A DNA stretch of 64,000 nt, taken from Wujia chipingensis (GTDB taxonomy: Bacteria > Bacillota > Clostridia > Lachnospirales > Lachnospiraceae). The stretch lies in contig NZ_CP060632.1 in the NCBI RefSeq assembly GCF_014337155.1, positions 722,501 to 786,500 on the forward strand. Direction: 5' to 3'. Under the pieces are notes generated by a model. The model was not told the origin of the DNA and did no database searches. It worked only from the letters and a program-made list of their open reading frames with translations. The position numbers and the translations under genes are program-made. This document shows, in pieces, positions 54,983 through 64,000 of this stretch. Numbering within the stretch: the first letter of the stretch is position 1; every line of letters starts with the position of its first letter.

Positions 54983-57900
54983 TATCAACCGTATTCGTGT
55001 CAACAATGTAAAATATAATTTTGGAACGCAGTACTACGATGATTTTACCATGCGGATGTATGGAAAGAACACTTTGTACGATCTGGCAAATGGTGGTGGA
55101 AAGAGTGTGCTGATGCTGCTTTTGATGCAGAACATGATTCCAAACTGTACACTCGATGAGAAACAGCCGATTGAAAAGCTGTTTCGTACCGGAAATGGAA
55201 ATACAACCATCCATTCTCTCGTCGAATGGAAGTTGGATGAGCAGGATCGCAAGGAAGGCTATCGCTATATGACGACGGGATTCTGCGCGCGCAAAGCGAA
55301 GGATGTCGAGGGCGAGACGGCGAAGAAGGATGTGGCAGCGATTGAGTATTTCAATTACTGTATTTTCTACCGGGAGTACAATAAAAATGATATTATCAAT
55401 CTGCCGTTGTCGAAGGACAAAGAGCGCATCACGTTTCAGGGATTGCGGAATTATCTGAAAGAGTTAGAACATCGTGATATGTCACTGAAGGTCTGCATCT
55501 TTGACCGGAAGGGTGAATACCAGCGGTTTATCAGCGGATATGGTCTGCATGAGAGCCAGTGGGAGATCATCCGAGGAATCAATAAGACCGAGGGGCATGT
55601 GCGTACCTACTTCGAGACGAATTATAAGACGACGCGAAAGGTCGTGGAGGATCTGCTGATCGAGGGCATCATCGAGAAAGCGTATGCAGTAAAGACGATG
55701 CGTGACGGCGAGGATTCTGACACAATGGCGAAGATGCTCATGGATATCAAGGAGCAACTTACGATCCTTGCTAAGAAGAAAAAGGATATTACAAGCTATG
55801 ACCATCAGGCGGAGCTGATCGAGGTGTTGCGGGATAAAGTCGCGTCATTTATGAGTCTGTATCAGGAGCAGACGAATATGGAGAAGCTTCTGGCGGATAT
55901 CTGCGTGACTGGAGAAGAGTTTGTAAAAAATGATGCCGAGACGCTGGAAAAGCTGGAGCAGACGCGCAATGAGAAGCGTGCGGCAAAGGACGACCAGAGA
56001 AAACGGATGGAATGCCTGAAGGTTGCACGGGATAAACGACATCTCGAACAGCTTTACGGACAGATTAAACAGGCGGAAAAACAGCTTGAACTGGAACAGA
56101 GCCGTCTGGAGACTGAGCAGGCGGAGTTCGCAAAAAAAGAGAGTATTAACGAGTATCTCGAATATGTGGATGACCGCAGGAAAAAGGATGAACTGGAGGC
56201 GTGGGTAAAGGCGCAGATGAATGCGTCAGCCTTTGATGAGACACAGTTATATACCTATGCCTATAATATAAAGATGCGCATGGATGTGCAGATGACGAAC
56301 CTGCGCAACCAGATTGCAGCCGATACGGAAGAATTAAAGCGTGAGGTCGCAAAGCAGAAATATAATGAGAAGATGCTTGCTGAGATGCAGGTGCAGCAGG
56401 CAGTGTATGAGCATAGCAAGCAGGAGGCTGAGACGCAGATCCGGCAGTTATCCGAACAGCTTTCCGCAATCCGTATGGAGATGAATGAGATCCGGTTTAC
56501 GAAAGTGGATGAGCAGCTTGCAGAGTCCAAAGAGTTACTGGCATCTTTGCAGGAACAGCAGACACAGGAGGAAGCGCTTGTCGCAGATTGCAGGAAAAAG
56601 GAAGAAGCGCAGAAGGAACGGCTGATGCAGCTTCGTCTGCAACAGGCAGAAAATGAGAAGCAGCTTGCGGAGCTTCTGACGAAGGAACAGGCATTTGAGG
56701 AAGCGGCAGAAAAACTGCATAAGATACAGACAATTTACGGGGCATCCGAGATGGAAGCACTGTCGGATGTGCTGGCAGATCGTATCCGTGATGCGGTGCT
56801 CAAGATAGAGGCACTGAAAAAGCAGGGAGTGGAATGCGCCAAGAATGCGGAGCGACTGGCGGAGGGCAGATTGATCGGAGTATCCGAGGCTGCCAAGAAG
56901 GTATTGGATTATATTGAGACACGGCATGGAAGTGCAGCTATGTACGGAATGGATTATGTATCGGCTCTGCCGGCGGACAAGCAGGCGGCGGTACTTTCAG
57001 CAAATCCACAGCTTGTTTATGGGATTGTGGCAGAGGACTACGATACCCTGGCAGAAGATCCGAATATCCGCACGATTGATACAGGAGAAGTTCCAGTCTA
57101 TATTTACGACCGTGACCGGATGGAAGACATGGCGATGCATCTCGGAGACAATGTGTTTGCGGTGTCGGCAACACCGGAGTATCTGCTGGATGCCGAGACG
57201 ATCAGCACACTGGTCGCAAAGGAGCGGCAGCGGGAAACAGAGATTGGCGATCAGCTTGCCATGCAGGAGGAGATGCTTTCTGCATACCGGGAGGATCAGG
57301 CATTTTTAATCCGTCTGTCTGACCGGGATCTGTTGGAGGCAGGAAAACGTCTGGCAGATGCAAGAAAGACGGCGACGGAATTAGAGACGCAGCTTACCGC
57401 ATGCATGGATGAGCTCGAAATAATCCGCAAGAAGATTGCGGCATCGAAAGAAAAACAGGAAAATTGTAAGCAGGAATACGAAGCATGCATACAGGATGTG
57501 AACCGGTTATATACCGTGGAGCAGTTAACCTCTGTGATTGCTACACAGGAACAGCGGCAGGCAGAGGCAGAAAAGGCACTGGAGCGTCTGGAAGAACAGA
57601 AAGCATCGTTCGTGGCACAGGGCGGAGACAGCCGGCTTGATACAGAGCAAACAGAAGCGAAAATACGTTTCATGCAGGAACAGCTGGATACGCTTGTACG
57701 TGAATGGAAAGATAATTATGAGTCTTATTATAATGTCGATCAGGAATACGAAGTATTAACGATTTCGGATGAGGATTTACGGGCGAGATTCCGGACAATG
57801 GTTGATGAGAACCGCGGCGATATGCGTGCGATGGAAGATAAGCAGCTCGTGATCGCCACATTGCTTGCTTCGATGGAAAAATCCAGAAAATCAATCGAGC

Positions 57901-59375
57901 GCAGAGGTGTTGATTTTAAAGAACTGGCAGATCTGGAAAGCCGGAATCTGCTGTATTTCTCGGATGATGCGGTGCTTACCGTATGCCGGGAGAATATTGC
58001 ACAGACGAAGGAACAGTTAAAGAAAGAGGAACGGCAGCTTTCCGAGATCCGCTCCAAAGCAGATAAGTTAGATGGAAGCATTCAATATGCAATCGAGAAT
58101 ATCCAGAATGGATATGGTTCTTACGAGGAAGTGGATGCAAGTGAGTCAGAGATCATTGCCAGTCTTGAAAGCGGGCAGACATTGCTGGCACGGCTGGAGG
58201 CGGAAGCAAAGGCGTGCGACGAAGAGTATCGTACCTATGAGAAACGGCAGCGGTATATGACAGATCTGTATAAGGATGTCAAGCGGATCGTAACGACACA
58301 TGAGATCAGTCTGGAAGATGCGACACCGATGTTAGAGGATAAAGAGACATTACGGGAGATGTTTGAATCCCAGCTTATGAATTTCGACCGGACATGCAAA
58401 CAGCTTGACCGTGCGAAAAATGAGCTGCTCAAATTTAAGGGCAATACGGCACAGGCGTTTGATGAGATGCATGCGTATGAGCTTGCGGGAACGATCCGGG
58501 ACGATGTGCGGATTCCAGAGAATTATGCAGAGGCAAAGGCATTGGTGGACAATCTGGAGTCTATGGTTGGATATGTGCGTCTGGAACGTGACCGTGTGGA
58601 GAAGAGTCTGACCGATATGGAGGGGCTCAAAGCAAACTTCGAGGAGCAGTGCCTGCAACGGTGTTTGGATGTGCGGACGGAGCTGGATAAATTACCGAAG
58701 CTTTCCCGGATTATCATGGAGGATGAAGTGATCCAGATGGTAGGCTTACAGGTGCCATATGTGAAGGATGAGTTTTTGAAACAGCGGATGTCGGATTATG
58801 TAGACCGCATCGTGGCACAGGCAGATGATTATGAGCAGGATCGCGACCGGATGAAATTTATTAGGAACAGTTTGACTTTAAAGAAATTGTTCAGTGTGAT
58901 TGTAACCGATATGAATGCGATCAAGCTGAGTCTGTATAAGCGGGAAAGAATCAAAGAACAGAGCCGTTATCTGAAATACGAGGAGGCCGTTGGAAGTACC
59001 GGACAGTCGCAGGGTATTTATATCCAATTCCTGATTTCCATCATCAATTACATTTCCGGTATGTACCGGATTGGAAATGAGGATACAGGAACAAAGACGA
59101 TCTTTATTGATAACCCGTTTGGTGCGGCGAAGGATGTGTATATTTGGGAGCCGATCTTCGCATTGCTTGCGGCAAATCATGTACAGCTGATCGTGCCGGC
59201 ACGTGGGGCAACACCAGCAATCACCGGACGATTCGATGTCAATTATATTTTAGGACAACAGATGGCAGGCGGAAAGCAGCTGACCGTAGTTGTCGATTAT
59301 ACAAGCAAAGTCGAGCAGGAGGAACTTGTTTATCAGGATCTTGAATATGAACAGGTGAGCTTCGATTTTATATAG
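54975..59375 (+). CDS. JetC-type SMC/MukB-like condensin ATPase
   Basis: A 1466-residue ATPase. An N-terminal head holds Walker A ANGGGKSVLM near residues 37-46. Very long coiled coils run at about 270-600 and 790-1290. A central globular hinge region lies about 645-780, and the C-terminal head has the ABC signature GSTGQSQG near 1343-1350 and Walker B TIFIDNPFG near 1377-1385. In the last motif the catalytic glutamate position of ordinary ABC ATPases is occupied by asparagine (D-N). It should form a loop-extruding condensin with JetA and JetB. The start at 54975 follows GGGAGGAG. No JetD nuclease gene follows. Confidence 0.8.
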   Translation: MPSINRIRVNNVKYNFGTQYYDDFTMRMYGKNTLYDLANGGGKSVLMLLLMQNMIPNCTLDEKQPIEKLFRTGNGNTTIHSLVEWKLDEQDRKEGYRYMTTGFCARKAKDVEGETAKKDVAAIEYFNYCIFYREYNKNDIINLPLSKDKERITFQGLRNYLKELEHRDMSLKVCIFDRKGEYQRFISGYGLHESQWEIIRGINKTEGHVRTYFETNYKTTRKVVEDLLIEGIIEKAYAVKTMRDGEDSDTMAKMLMDIKEQLTILAKKKKDITSYDHQAELIEVLRDKVASFMSLYQEQTNMEKLLADICVTGEEFVKNDAETLEKLEQTRNEKRAAKDDQRKRMECLKVARDKRHLEQLYGQIKQAEKQLELEQSRLETEQAEFAKKESINEYLEYVDDRRKKDELEAWVKAQMNASAFDETQLYTYAYNIKMRMDVQMTNLRNQIAADTEELKREVAKQKYNEKMLAEMQVQQAVYEHSKQEAETQIRQLSEQLSAIRMEMNEIRFTKVDEQLAESKELLASLQEQQTQEEALVADCRKKEEAQKERLMQLRLQQAENEKQLAELLTKEQAFEEAAEKLHKIQTIYGASEMEALSDVLADRIRDAVLKIEALKKQGVECAKNAERLAEGRLIGVSEAAKKVLDYIETRHGSAAMYGMDYVSALPADKQAAVLSANPQLVYGIVAEDYDTLAEDPNIRTIDTGEVPVYIYDRDRMEDMAMHLGDNVFAVSATPEYLLDAETISTLVAKERQRETEIGDQLAMQEEMLSAYREDQAFLIRLSDRDLLEAGKRLADARKTATELETQLTACMDELEIIRKKIAASKEKQENCKQEYEACIQDVNRLYTVEQLTSVIATQEQRQAEAEKALERLEEQKASFVAQGGDSRLDTEQTEAKIRFMQEQLDTLVREWKDNYESYYNVDQEYEVLTISDEDLRARFRTMVDENRGDMRAMEDKQLVIATLLASMEKSRKSIERRGVDFKELADLESRNLLYFSDDAVLTVCRENIAQTKEQLKKEERQLSEIRSKADKLDGSIQYAIENIQNGYGSYEEVDASESEIIASLESGQTLLARLEAEAKACDEEYRTYEKRQRYMTDLYKDVKRIVTTHEISLEDATPMLEDKETLREMFESQLMNFDRTCKQLDRAKNELLKFKGNTAQAFDEMHAYELAGTIRDDVRIPENYAEAKALVDNLESMVGYVRLERDRVEKSLTDMEGLKANFEEQCLQRCLDVRTELDKLPKLSRIIMEDEVIQMVGLQVPYVKDEFLKQRMSDYVDRIVAQADDYEQDRDRMKFIRNSLTLKKLFSVIVTDMNAIKLSLYKRERIKEQSRYLKYEEAVGSTGQSQGIYIQFLISIINYISGMYRIGNEDTGTKTIFIDNPFGAAKDVYIWEPIFALLAANHVQLIVPARGATPAITGRFDVNYILGQQMAGGKQLTVVVDYTSKVEQEELVYQDLEYEQVSFDFI

Positions 59376-59398
59376 TAGGGAAAGACAGAGGATAAGTT

Positions 59399-60277
59399 AT
59401 GCATTACAAGGAAGTAAAAGCAATTTTATCTCCGCAGAATGGTCTGAATATCTATCGGGGATGCAGTTATTCGTGTGTGTTCTGCGATGCACGCAGTACC
59501 TGCCACCGGATGGATCACGAATTTGAAGATATCGAGGTAAAAGCCCATGCTGTGGATATGCTGGAGTATGCATTGAAGAAAAAGCGGACAAGGAGCATGA
59601 TACAGATCGGTTCTTCGTCGGAGCCGTATATTCCGCTCGAAGAGGAATTGCAACTGGTGCGGCGGTGTCTGAACCAGATCGAGCGGTTTGATTTTGGATT
59701 GGTATTACATACACATTCAATGCTTGCACTGCGGGATATTGATATCTTAGATAAGATCAACCGTAAGACCAAATGCATCGTGATCGTGCGGCTGAGTACC
59801 TATGATGATTCGCTCGCGAAAAAGTTAGAGCCTGGAACGTCGCTTCCATCAGAGCGGTTTTCGCTGATGCAGCAGCTCACGGAGCGGGGCATCACAGTGA
59901 TCGTCAACCTGGCACCAATCCTGCCGTTTATCAATGATGACATGGAGAACATACAGGGGTTGTTGTCGTACTGTGTGAAAGCGGGCGTATATGGAATCCT
60001 GACGGACAAAATGTGTCCGGTTTTAAGAGAGGGAAACCGGGAGCGGTTTTATCAGCAGCTCTATAAGAATTTCCCGGATATCTACGATCAGTATGAGGCA
60101 GTTTACGCAGACGAGAAGACATTGAAGACAAAAAATTATACCGAGATTATGGCGTGCATCCGTGAGACCTGCGAGGCGCATGGAATCCAGTATGATAAGG
60201 AAGAACTGCTTCGGTTCACGCGGGAGTATAAGAATAAGACGATTGGAACACAGCTCAGTTTGTTTGACATGATGTAA
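59399..60277 (+). CDS. SplB-like radical SAM protein
   Basis: A 292-residue radical SAM protein. The cluster motif C22-x3-C26-x2-C29 is in YRGCSYSCVFCDARS, as in spore-photoproduct-lyase-like proteins (SplB/COG1533 family). The later parts (GSSSEPYIPLEEEL, GLVLHTHSML and VRLSTYDDSLAKKLEPG) also match that group. Its reaction is unknown; true SplB repairs spore DNA, but many relatives are uncharacterised. It begins 23 bp after JetC and lies where JetD would be expected. Confidence 0.85.
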   Translation: MHYKEVKAILSPQNGLNIYRGCSYSCVFCDARSTCHRMDHEFEDIEVKAHAVDMLEYALKKKRTRSMIQIGSSSEPYIPLEEELQLVRRCLNQIERFDFGLVLHTHSMLALRDIDILDKINRKTKCIVIVRLSTYDDSLAKKLEPGTSLPSERFSLMQQLTERGITVIVNLAPILPFINDDMENIQGLLSYCVKAGVYGILTDKMCPVLREGNRERFYQQLYKNFPDIYDQYEAVYADEKTLKTKNYTEIMACIRETCEAHGIQYDKEELLRFTREYKNKTIGTQLSLFDMM

Positions 60278-60307
60278 AAATGGTAGATATATGAGGAGAT
60301 GGAGAAG

Positions 60308-60985
60308 ATGAGTAAGAGCAAAAAAGAAAGACAACAGGAAAAAAAGGAGCTGAGACAGGCACAGGAGAAGGCGCAGCCAAAACAGCCGCAGGCAGAGAAA
60401 AAGCCAGAACCGAAACCAGTAGAAGCAAAGAACGCGCAGCCGGAGACAGCCGCAGATGTGAAGATGAATTTCTATTCCGGCATGTCTATGATCATGACGA
60501 TTATGGCAGCTGCTTCCGCAGTGGTTGCGATGATTGTAGCAGCAAGAGGATTTTATTATATTCTGCAGACTCTGTATGATGAGACTCAGACCGATATCGT
60601 GCTTTTGAGCGATAATCTGGTTGCGGCGGATTTCAGTCCATCGATCCGCATCTTTCTGTATGTGATGGGACTGCTGATGGCGGTACAAGTGGTGTTATCT
60701 CTGGTAGGTACGGTAACAGCAATCAATCCAAAGAAGAAACCACTCTTCCCAATCTCCGTTGCGATGACGATACTGGCGGTAGCAACACTGGTGCTTTATT
60801 TGATTGGACATTCGAAGACCGGAGATATCGCCAATATGTTCTCCAGAGTGGAGATGCATAAGCAGATCGGACTTTATACGATTTACCTGTATGTGCTGAT
60901 TGCAAATCTGGTTTGTGCAGTGGTAAATCTGTTTGGACAGATGTATGGTTTGAAGTTGTATAAAAAGACAGGCAGTACCTGTTAG
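60308..60985 (+). CDS. Hypothetical membrane protein with charged N-terminal tail
   Basis: A 225-residue protein. The first 50 residues are a very basic, Lys/Glu/Gln/Pro-rich tail. Four hydrophobic segments follow at about 60-80, 115-140, 150-168 and 192-215. It resembles no family I know. The start at ATG 60308 follows GGAGATGGAGA. It is followed by a small helical protein gene 31 bp downstream. Confidence 0.65.
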   Translation: MSKSKKERQQEKKELRQAQEKAQPKQPQAEKKPEPKPVEAKNAQPETAADVKMNFYSGMSMIMTIMAAASAVVAMIVAARGFYYILQTLYDETQTDIVLLSDNLVAADFSPSIRIFLYVMGLLMAVQVVLSLVGTVTAINPKKKPLFPISVAMTILAVATLVLYLIGHSKTGDIANMFSRVEMHKQIGLYTIYLYVLIANLVCAVVNLFGQMYGLKLYKKTGSTC

Positions 60986-61016
60986 TAAAATAGAAAAAGT
61001 GTAGGAGGGTATGAAA

Positions 61017-61277
61017 ATGGCATTTAAGGATTTTGTAAAGACAGTGAAGAGTGAAGCTGGTGACGCAGTGGAGGTTACAAAGCTGAAAGCAAAGATCAGC
61101 AAGGAAAAGGCAAATATCAAGGAGACATATGAGGCAATCGGTGAGATCTTCTACAATAAGGTAAAAGAGGGTGCGCAGATGGATCCGGAATTTTCGCCGT
61201 TGGTAGAGAAGATTGACGCTGCAAAAGAGTCAATCAAAAACTGCAATGACGAAATTGATCATGTAAAGATGAACTAA
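61017..61277 (+). CDS. Small helical protein, 86 residues
   Basis: An 86-residue protein predicted to be entirely alpha-helical, with two coiled segments (about 3-45 and 58-85), many Lys and Glu residues and no cysteine in the first half. It resembles the small uncharacterised proteins often placed beside zinc-ribbon proteins in Firmicutes, but lacks the ribbon. The start at 61017 is eight bases after AGGAGGG. The ATG at 61011 is too near. Confidence 0.65.
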   Translation: MAFKDFVKTVKSEAGDAVEVTKLKAKISKEKANIKETYEAIGEIFYNKVKEGAQMDPEFSPLVEKIDAAKESIKNCNDEIDHVKMN

Positions 61278-61311
61278 AATAAATGAAATAAGAAAGCCGA
61301 GGGAAACAAAG

Positions 61312-62484
61312 ATGGACTATAATCAGATGAGCTTGAAGATGCATGAAGAAAATCACGGAAAGCTGGAGGTTGTCTCCAAGGTCGCAATCAATGACCGCGA
61401 TGACTTAAGCACCGCTTATACACCAGGTGTTGCAGAGCCATGCCGTAAGATTCATGCGAATCCGGCTGACGTATACAAATATACCTGCAAGGCAAATACC
61501 GTTGCTGTTGTATCCGATGGTACGGCTGTACTTGGACTTGGCGACATCGGACCGGAGGCTGCGATTCCAGTTATGGAAGGAAAGTCTGTGCTGTTCAAAC
61601 GGTTTGCAGGCGTGGATGCATTTCCAATCTGTCTGGATACAAAAGATGTCGATGAGATCGTGGAAACAGTAAAGCGGATCGCACCGGTATTCGGTGGTAT
61701 CAATCTGGAGGATATTTCTGCTCCACGTTGTTTTGAGATTGAGAGCCGTCTGAAGGAAGAGCTGGATATTCCGGTATTCCATGATGATCAGCATGGTACA
61801 GCGATTGTTGTATCGGCAGGATTGATCAATGCATTGAAGCTGGTTGGAAAGCCATTTGATAAGGCAAATGTTGTGATCAATGGAGCTGGTTCCGCAGGTA
61901 TTTCTATCTGCAAGCTGTTGCTCGCACTCGGTATCGGGAATGTTGTACTGGTCGATAAAAACGGAGCACTTTGTCCGGGTGAGGACTGGATGAATCCGGC
62001 ACAAGCAGCGATGGCAGAGGTGACAAATAAAGATAAGCAGACTGGGGCGCTTGCTGAGATCATGAAGGGCAAGGATGTCTTTATCGGTGTGTCTGCACCG
62101 AATATTGTAACTGCAGAGATGGTCGCATCGATGGCAAACGATCCAATCGTATTCGCAATGGCAAATCCAACACCGGAGATCATGCCAGAGGAAGCAAAGA
62201 AGGGCGGCGTGCGCGTGATGGCAACCGGTCGTTCTGATTATCCAAACCAGATCAACAACGTGCTTGTATTCCCTGGTATTTTCCGTGGTGCGCTGGATGC
62301 GAAGGCAAAGGCAATCACAGAGGAGATGAAGATTGCGGCAGCCAAGGCAATTGCTTCGATCGTAACAGATGAGGAATTAAATGAGGAGTATATCATTCCG
62401 GGTGCTTTTGATGAGAGAGTGGCAAAGGTCGTTGCCAAGGCAGTATCGGATGAGGCAAAGAAGCTCGGAATCGTAAAGGAATAA
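61312..62484 (+). CDS. NAD(P)-dependent malic enzyme
   Basis: A 390-residue enzyme, the short bacterial form that decarboxylates malate to pyruvate. Motifs: STAYTPGVAEPCRKI near 33-47, VVSDGTAVLGLGDIGP near 65-80, EGKSVLFKRFAGVDA, LEDISAPRCFEIE, FHDDQHGTA near 160-168 and the dinucleotide-binding GAGSAGISICK near 192-202. The protein ends with no ACT or phosphotransacetylase extension. It is followed 30 bp downstream by the MoxR gene. Confidence 0.95.
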   Translation: MDYNQMSLKMHEENHGKLEVVSKVAINDRDDLSTAYTPGVAEPCRKIHANPADVYKYTCKANTVAVVSDGTAVLGLGDIGPEAAIPVMEGKSVLFKRFAGVDAFPICLDTKDVDEIVETVKRIAPVFGGINLEDISAPRCFEIESRLKEELDIPVFHDDQHGTAIVVSAGLINALKLVGKPFDKANVVINGAGSAGISICKLLLALGIGNVVLVDKNGALCPGEDWMNPAQAAMAEVTNKDKQTGALAEIMKGKDVFIGVSAPNIVTAEMVASMANDPIVFAMANPTPEIMPEEAKKGGVRVMATGRSDYPNQINNVLVFPGIFRGALDAKAKAITEEMKIAAAKAIASIVTDEELNEEYIIPGAFDERVAKVVAKAVSDEAKKLGIVKE

Positions 62485-62514
62485 GATAGTTGTAAAGATG
62501 CGGGAGGTGTGCAG

Positions 62515-63450
62515 ATGGACGGAATGAGTCAGAAGCTCGAACAGGTGCAGGCGGAAGTAAATAAAGTGATCAAGGGCAAGGAGGATGTTGTAAAGAAGGT
62601 TCTTGCTGCCGTGATTGCAGGCGGACATATTCTGATGGAGGATATTCCGGGTGTAGGTAAGACGACGCTTGCAACAACCTTTGCAAAGAGTATGTCAATG
62701 CACTATAAGCGTGTGCAGTTTACGCCGGATGTACTGCCGAGTGATATCCTGGGATTTTCCATGTATAACTCTGCCACCAAGGAGTTTGAATACCGGGAAG
62801 GTGCGGTATTTACGAATCTGTTCTTAGCGGATGAGATTAACCGAACCTCGCCGAAGACACAGTCCGCATTGCTTGAAGTTATGGAAGAAAAAACGGCGAC
62901 GGTTGACGGTGTGACCCGGCCGTTGCCAGATCCATTTGTCGTAATCGCAACAGAGAATCCATATGGTTCTTCTGGTACGCAGATGCTGCCGGAATCCCAG
63001 CTTGACCGTTTTATGGTGTGTTTGTCCATGGGGTATCCAAGTCATGCAGATGCAGTGGCAATTCTGAAAGGAAATGCAGGGAAACCACTTTCGAAGGTGC
63101 AGGAAGTCATCTCGATGGAAGAGGTGCTTGCGTTGCGTGCGATGACAAATGATCTCTATGTGAAAGATGAAATCTATGAGTATATTGTAAATCTGGTGGA
63201 GGCAACCCGGACGATGGAGATCTTTTCGATGGGTGCCAGCCCGCGAGGTACGATCGCACTTTTGCGTATGGCAAAGGCAATGGCAGTGATCGACGGCAGA
63301 GATTATGTCTGTGCCAAGGATGTGCAGGATGTAGCGCGTGATGTATTAGGACATCGAGTGAAGCTGTCAGCACGTGGAAAGGCACAGGGTATCACAATGC
63401 AGCAGGCGATCGGAATGGTGATCGCAAATGTTACAGCACCGAGGGTATAA
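62515..63450 (+). CDS. MoxR-family AAA+ ATPase
   Basis: A 311-residue AAA+ protein of the MoxR/RavA group. Walker A GVGKTT lies near residues 45-50, the long insert before Walker B is typical, and Walker B is LFLADEINRTSPKTQ near 103-117. ATENP and the C-terminal lid segment SPRGTIALLRMAKA are present. MoxR proteins act as chaperones for complexes built by VWA-domain proteins. A DUF58-like gene begins directly after its stop, the usual partner order. The start is at 62515, seven bases after GGGAGG. Confidence 0.93.
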   Translation: MDGMSQKLEQVQAEVNKVIKGKEDVVKKVLAAVIAGGHILMEDIPGVGKTTLATTFAKSMSMHYKRVQFTPDVLPSDILGFSMYNSATKEFEYREGAVFTNLFLADEINRTSPKTQSALLEVMEEKTATVDGVTRPLPDPFVVIATENPYGSSGTQMLPESQLDRFMVCLSMGYPSHADAVAILKGNAGKPLSKVQEVISMEEVLALRAMTNDLYVKDEIYEYIVNLVEATRTMEIFSMGASPRGTIALLRMAKAMAVIDGRDYVCAKDVQDVARDVLGHRVKLSARGKAQGITMQQAIGMVIANVTAPRV

Positions 63451-63453
63451 GGA

Positions 63454-64000
63454 TTGGCAGAATATATTGTTCGGATAATTGGATATGGGTTATTGCTCTT
63501 TGTAAATGGGATGATCTACTATTTTCTGCATAGCCAGTTTTATTTTCTGGTGCTTGTGCTGATGGTGGCTGGACCAATCCTTTCCGCAATGTCGGTGTGG
63601 GTATTGCGGCATTATTTGCAGGTAGAGATTCATCATGCGCAGGATTCCTATGGGGTACAGGGGGAGACTGCGTATTTTACGATACAGATCAAAAATCCAA
63701 CGTGGTTTGTCTCGCTGGATACGAAGCTGATCGTAAATGTGGAGAACACTCTGATGGAGACGATCGGGCAACAGGTATTTTCCGTGCCGGTACATGCGGG
63801 AAAAGGATATACCCTTACGCTTCCGGTTGTGGCGACGTATCCGGGACTGTTAAAGATCAGTGTGTCACGTGTGTATATCAAAGATCTGATGGGATTTTTT
63901 CGATTGAAGAAAAACGTGGAGCAGACGGCGGAGCTTAGTATCCTGCCGCGGGCTGTGACGGATATCGCATATGAAAAGACGGCACTTGAACAGGGCATGT
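63454..64000 (+). CDS. DUF58-type membrane protein, 5' part (3' end outside window)
   Basis: The first 182 codons of a gene that begins with TTG at 63454 and runs off the window. The N-terminal 48 residues hold two hydrophobic helices (about 4-20 and 28-48), followed by a beta-rich domain (about 55-150). This is the N-terminal arrangement of proteins that end in a DUF58 domain and pair with MoxR, but the DUF58 domain itself is not in the window. It begins three bases after the MoxR stop. An internal ATG at 63511 could also start it. Confidence 0.7.
   Translation, partial: MAEYIVRIIGYGLLLFVNGMIYYFLHSQFYFLVLVLMVAGPILSAMSVWVLRHYLQVEIHHAQDSYGVQGETAYFTIQIKNPTWFVSLDTKLIVNVENTLMETIGQQVFSVPVHAGKGYTLTLPVVATYPGLLKISVSRVYIKDLMGFFRLKKNVEQTAELSILPRAVTDIAYEKTALEQGM

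Noticed and set aside
59399..60277. JetD nuclease in the expected place behind JetC
   Set aside because: The protein there has a radical SAM C-x3-C-x2-C motif and SplB-like sequence, not a TOPRIM-type or DUF2220 nuclease.

Overview
The window looks like chromosome from an anaerobic gut Firmicute of the class Clostridia, most probably family Lachnospiraceae. The evidence is the rRNA/tRNA cluster, the Clostridia-type housekeeping proteins at the right-hand end (malic enzyme, class II aldolase, DUF951, CarD-type regulator), a Gram-positive JetABC condensin operon and very strong AGGAGG ribosome binding sites. Species cannot be fixed from sequence alone.

Layout. (1) 1-2436: 3' part of a 23S rRNA gene, then six tRNA genes (Asp, Val, Thr, Tyr, initiator Met, Phe) and a terminator. 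No 5S rRNA follows the 23S gene. (2) 2.5-5.6 kb: a CobW-type GTPase on the minus strand, a holin-like protein, a LytTR DNA-binding protein and a polytopic membrane protein. (3) 5.6-40.2 kb: a long, visibly AT-rich accessory island, all on the plus strand and mostly tightly spaced or overlapping. (4) 40.3-64 kb: ordinary chromosome of higher GC: a CinA-like protein, an iron alcohol dehydrogenase, an ABC exporter, DAHP synthase, CBS and HAD proteins, DUF951, a diguanylate cyclase with a LacI-type sensor, CarD, fructose-bisphosphate aldolase, a JetABC condensin operon without JetD, a SplB-like radical SAM protein, malic enzyme, and the start of a MoxR-DUF58 operon. A roughly 340-bp inverted-repeat element sits at 42.26-42.59 kb.

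The island is the remarkable part. It encodes five unrelated protease types: JAMM, HExxH gluzincin, CHAT caspase-like, a two-AAA Lon-like serine protease and a site-2-type membrane protease. It also encodes several remodelling ATPases: two tandem CbbX/SpoVK-type double-AAA+ proteins, a short Hsp70-like ATPase and a HerA/VirB4-type ATPase. With them are long coiled-coil proteins, an NrdG-like radical SAM protein without a visible glycyl-radical partner, a sigma-like/zinc-anti-sigma-like pair directly upstream of the TPR-CHAT gene, and a set of small zinc-ribbon proteins. Several of these carry the same N-terminal zinc ribbon followed by an LFkIP-like peptide on otherwise unrelated bodies, which looks like a shared docking tag. 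A phosphoesterase-ASCH-phosphoesterase set and a winged-helix/TPR regulator close it.

My working interpretation, which is inference, is a multi-component protein-surveillance or conflict system. ATP-driven remodellers would sense or unfold something, and proteases would execute or release a sigma-controlled response. I do not recognise this gene set as a named defence system. Traces of recent rearrangement are a tandem duplication that made the second AAA gene, a broken zinc-ribbon start and a TatD fragment. No integrase, transposase or CRISPR array is visible.
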